Positions 61,172 through 64,000 of a stretch of 64,000 nt of DNA are shown here, in pieces. The stretch spans positions 1 to 64,000 of the forward strand of contig NZ_NFKF01000004.1 in the NCBI RefSeq assembly GCF_002160255.1, in the 5' to 3' direction. Every line of letters begins with the position of its first letter. Within the stretch, counting starts at the first letter, position 1. Both the position numbers and the translations under genes were made by a program. Under the pieces are notes generated by a model, which worked only from the letters and a program-made list of their open reading frames with translations, searched no databases and was not told the origin of the DNA. This DNA comes from Olsenella sp. An188. GTDB lineage: Bacteria; Actinomycetota; Coriobacteriia; Coriobacteriales; Atopobiaceae.

Positions 61172-61935
61172 GCGCGATGACCTACGAGGACGCGCTCAGG
61201 ATGACGGACCGGGAAACCTGGTCCAAGCTCTCCGAGGAGGGCAAGGTCGAGGTGCTCCAGGCCGTGGAGGACCACATGGCCGCGGAGTGCGGCCGAGAGG
61301 CCCGCACCGTGGAGGGCAAGTGGCTCTACACGGGCGACGACGGCATCGAGCTCGGGCGCTACCAGACCGGGAACCAGACCATCTACGTGAACGCCTCCCA
61401 GCTGGGGGAGGGCTCGCTCTACGGCGACAACCCCGACAAGATGGTCGAGGCAGTCCTCCACGAGGGGCGGCACGCCTTCCAGCACGACGTGGCGGAGGGT
61501 CGCGTCCCCTACGAGGACGCCGAGACCGCCCAGGCCTGGGCCAAAAACCTTGAGCCGGGCGGCTACGTCCGGTTTGACGAGAACCCCCGCGCCTACTGGG
61601 ACCAGCCCGTCGAGGCGGACGCCCGGCGCTTTGCGAGCGACAGGCTCTCCCAGCTGCGCTCGGAGAGAACCGCGATCGCGGAGCGCGACGCCGCGAGGGA
61701 GGCGGCGCGGGAGGCCTCGGGCGAGGCCCCGACGCAGGGCCAGGGTGCCGCGCCCTCCGGCGCCCCGGGGGAGGGCCCCTCCCACGCCGGGAGCGGGCAG
61801 GGCCTCTCCGGGGGAGGAGAGTCCGCGGGGGACGGTCACGACGACGCCCGCGGCGCGTTTGACTCCGCGGGGGACGCCCCGGGGGAGCAGAGCGTGGTTG
61901 TGCAACGGCACGGCCGCGGCCTGCGCATGATGTAG
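61168..61935 (+). CDS. Putative HExxH zinc metalloprotease
   Basis: The 255-residue protein has VLHEGRHAFQHD at about 99-110, an HExxH-type zinc site, with a downstream QPVEADARRFA whose Glu could be the third ligand. That layout fits gluzincin-like peptidases. Residues about 180-255 are Gly/Ala/Pro-rich and disordered. The start is GTG overlapping the previous stop; an ATG nine bases later is an alternative. No signal peptide is seen. It may process an island protein or act as a toxin. Confidence 0.6.
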   Translation: MSAMTYEDALRMTDRETWSKLSEEGKVEVLQAVEDHMAAECGREARTVEGKWLYTGDDGIELGRYQTGNQTIYVNASQLGEGSLYGDNPDKMVEAVLHEGRHAFQHDVAEGRVPYEDAETAQAWAKNLEPGGYVRFDENPRAYWDQPVEADARRFASDRLSQLRSERTAIAERDAAREAAREASGEAPTQGQGAAPSGAPGEGPSHAGSGQGLSGGGESAGDGHDDARGAFDSAGDAPGEQSVVVQRHGRGLRMM

Positions 61936-61959
61936 GCGTCCCGGGGAAGGAGAGATCGG

Positions 61960-63243
61960 ATGGTCGCGAGAGACAGGGTTCTGAGCGGGTACGACTGGAG
62001 GGCGGAGGCCCCCGCCCCTACGCCTGACGCCGTCGTGCGGCTGGCGGGCACGGTCGGCGGCGCGCCGGCGACGCTCGCCCTCTCGGAGGGTGACCTCGCC
62101 ACCCACGTGCTGTTCCTCGGGCCCTCGGGCACGGGGAAGACCAACGCCCTGCGCGAGCTCCTTCGCCAGGCCAAGGCCTCGATGCGCTCCGGAGACACGA
62201 TGTGCGTCTTCGATCCTAAGGGGGACTTCCTCCCGCTGCTCGACCCCTTCCTCGACCTTGCCGTCCCTGGCGGGGCGGACGCGTGGAACGTCTGCGGCGA
62301 CGTGGTCGCGGACGGCTGGGACGAGGAGAGCGTGGCGGCCAACGCGCGCGAGGTGGCGCAGACGGTCTTCGCCGACGCGATCGAGTGCTCGTCGAACCCG
62401 TTCTTTCCCAAGGCGGCCCGCGACCTCTTCGCCGACGTGCTCGGCGCGCTGTGCGTCTGCTCCGAGAAGGACCTCGACTTCCGGCGCAGGAACCTCAACA
62501 ACCGCGCGCTGCGCGACTACCTCCTCGGGGCGACCGCCTCCGGGCTCCGCGAGTTCCTCGGGTGCGAGAAGCGCTTCTCGGGCTCGCTCAAGTACCTCGG
62601 CGACGGCTCGTCCGAGCAGGCGCTCGGCGTGCTCGCGGAGCTCCAGGAGGCCACGTCGGCGCTCTTCTCGGGCGCCTTTGGCGGGAGCGGGTCCTTCTCT
62701 TCGAGGCAGTTCCACCGCGCCGGGGTGGGGACGGTCTTCGTGGAGTACGACGTCACGCGCATGTCCACGCCCGCCTACCAGGTGATCATCGACTCGTTCA
62801 TCAAGGAGGCCCTTGCGGGGAGGAGGGCGGGGTCGAGCACCTACGTGGTCATCGACGAGCTGCCCATGCTCCCGCACCTGCTCTTCCTGGAGAACGCCCT
62901 CTCCTTTGGCCGGAGCCAGGGCGTGAAGGTGATAGCGGCCGCCCAGAGCGTCGAGCAGCTCTACGACGCCTACGGGAGGGACGCGGGCGCCGCCCTCGTG
63001 TCGGCCTTCCAGACGCTCGTGTGCTTCCGCCCGAGCGACGAGGCGACGCGCGCCTGCGCGCGCGAGCGGTGCGGCGGCTGCCTGAGGGAGCTCTCCTACC
63101 TCTCCGGTGAGGGGCGGGCGAGCTTCGAGCTGCGCGATGCCCACGTGGTCGAGGACTGGGACCTCGCCTCCCTCGGGCGGGGAGAGGCGTTTCTCTTCCG
63201 CCCGTTCGCGGGCCCGCTGCGGTTTCAGTTTGGGAGGTACTAG
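61960..63243 (+). CDS. VirD4/TraG-like or HerA-like P-loop ATPase
   Basis: The 427-residue ATPase has Walker A LGPSGTGKTNAL (about 48-57), FDPKGDFLPLL, Walker B TYVVIDELPML (about 295) and a Q-rich sensor AAAQSVEQLYDA. This is the TraG/TrwB/VirD4 coupling-ATPase core, which pumps DNA or protein. No N-terminal membrane helices and no relaxase are present, so it is unlikely to be a plain conjugation gene. It lies 24 bases after the protease gene. A DNA-processing role in the island is inferred. Confidence 0.75.
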   Translation: MVARDRVLSGYDWRAEAPAPTPDAVVRLAGTVGGAPATLALSEGDLATHVLFLGPSGTGKTNALRELLRQAKASMRSGDTMCVFDPKGDFLPLLDPFLDLAVPGGADAWNVCGDVVADGWDEESVAANAREVAQTVFADAIECSSNPFFPKAARDLFADVLGALCVCSEKDLDFRRRNLNNRALRDYLLGATASGLREFLGCEKRFSGSLKYLGDGSSEQALGVLAELQEATSALFSGAFGGSGSFSSRQFHRAGVGTVFVEYDVTRMSTPAYQVIIDSFIKEALAGRRAGSSTYVVIDELPMLPHLLFLENALSFGRSQGVKVIAAAQSVEQLYDAYGRDAGAALVSAFQTLVCFRPSDEATRACARERCGGCLRELSYLSGEGRASFELRDAHVVEDWDLASLGRGEAFLFRPFAGPLRFQFGRY

Positions 63244-63245
63244 GC

Positions 63246-64000
63246 ATGGCAAGTATCCTGGGCGTGGGGACGGGGCTGACCGTCTGGGCGCGCGACCTCG
63301 TGGCGCGGGGAAGCGCCCTGCGCAAGGCGCGTCGGCAAAACGACGCGGCGCGCGGCATCGTGGGCTACGGGGAGGTCCCGTCGGAGAGCCTGCTCGTTGG
63401 GTCGTCCCGCTCGATCGTGCTGGGAGCCCCCGACGAGACCCGCGCGCTGGCGCTTTCCGGCCTCGCCCGGGAGTCCGCGGCGAGCGGCGCCTCCACGGTC
63501 GTCATCGCCGAGGGCGCGCGCGTGCTCGCGGGCGACCTCGCGTCCGCCGGGTGCCCGGGCGTGAGGCTCTTGGACTCCTCCCGGCCCCTCTACGAGCCGC
63601 TCGCGCGGCGCTCGGCGGACGGCGTGGCCGAGCTCTTGGACGAGACCTTCAAGCTCGTCCCGGGGGCGCCCCAGGAGGCCGGCGCCTACGTGGGGGCGCT
63701 CGTCCGCGTCCTCGGCCACAGGGGGCTCCCCGCGTCCGTTCGCCTGCTCGCGGAGTGCCCCCACAACCGCATGCACGAGGTGATCGCGCGGCTCGAGCTC
63801 TCGGGTGCCGTCGACGCCACCGAGGCGGCCGACCTCAGGGCGTGCCTCGACGTCCCGGCCGCGTGCCGCTCGTTCGTGGAGGGGTTCTTCCGCGAGGCGG
63901 TCGCCGAGGGGGCGCTTCTCGCCGACCCGCTCTCAATGTCCGTGCCGTCCATGGTCTGCGTGAGTGACGCGGCCCTCTCGAGCGTGCCGGAAACCCTCGT
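63246..64000 (+). CDS. Unknown protein, 3'-truncated by window edge
   Basis: The frame is open from ATG 63246, two bases after the ATPase stop, to the window end (251 codons). It begins MASILGVGTGLTVWARDLVA. The visible part has alternating strands and helices (STVVIAEGARVLAGDLA, LLDSSRPLYEPLARR) but no motif I recognise. The coupled position suggests that it works with the ATPase. Confidence 0.7.
   Translation, partial: MASILGVGTGLTVWARDLVARGSALRKARRQNDAARGIVGYGEVPSESLLVGSSRSIVLGAPDETRALALSGLARESAASGASTVVIAEGARVLAGDLASAGCPGVRLLDSSRPLYEPLARRSADGVAELLDETFKLVPGAPQEAGAYVGALVRVLGHRGLPASVRLLAECPHNRMHEVIARLELSGAVDATEAADLRACLDVPAACRSFVEGFFREAVAEGALLADPLSMSVPSMVCVSDAALSSVPETL

Noticed and set aside
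61960-63243. Conjugative element coupling protein
   Set aside because: There is no relaxase, no type IV secretion genes and no membrane helices at the N-terminus. The neighbours are signalling proteins.

Overview
This 64 kb window is GC-rich chromosomal DNA from an actinobacterium. The best fit is class Coriobacteriia (Olsenella/Atopobium-like). That placement is inferred from gene style, not from a marker search: actinobacterial ribosomal proteins, a fused AccD-AccA, LytTR signalling, VPATG-type wall anchors and a GlfT-like galactofuranosyltransferase.

Layout. (1) 1-4662: end of a fatty-acid synthesis operon (accB, fabZ, accC, fused accDA, degV). (2) 4663-5080: a gap with 13-bp tandem repeats and the str promoter. 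(3) 5081-8434: rpsL-rpsG-fusA-rpsJ, with no tuf. (4) 8435-16220: an insertion between rpsJ and rplC. It holds a LytTR response regulator, a histidine kinase split over two overlapping genes, two sortase-anchored surface proteins whose promoters carry matching LytTR-type operators, and thrH. (5) 16221-31906: the rest of S10-spc-alpha (rplC to rplQ, including secY, adk, map, infA, rpmJ and rpoA). (6) 31982-37324: a one-chain ECF transporter EcfA-EcfA'-EcfT, truA, a PF11449-type metal exporter and a degenerate LCP-like protein. (7) 37470-40779: three family-2 glycosyltransferases. (8) 40804-42240: a cassette bounded by 25-bp direct repeats, carrying an AbiEi/DUF559-like gene and ATACGCA palindromes. 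(9) 42299-44710: a tandem ferredoxin protein and ychF. (10) 44728-64000: an accessory conflict/signalling island.

The island contains TIR plus beta-propeller membrane proteins (one interrupted by an in-frame UGA), a DUF4062/OST-HTH/DUF3825 protein, a TPR protein with a DUF4062-like head and a stand-alone head paralogue. It continues with a SEDS-like membrane protein, a TerY-like vWA / PP2C / zinc-ribbon kinase triad, a putative HExxH metalloprotease, a VirD4-like ATPase and a partial gene at the window edge. A GTTGCGCAAC palindrome recurs at three intergenic sites in the island and suggests common control.

Two genome-scale signals cut across the genes. The 12-mer GGCGAGAAGAAC occurs at least 12 times, in both orientations, mostly between genes or near gene ends. 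Two long hairpins with an identical core but covarying outer stems lie downstream of rpsJ and rplX.
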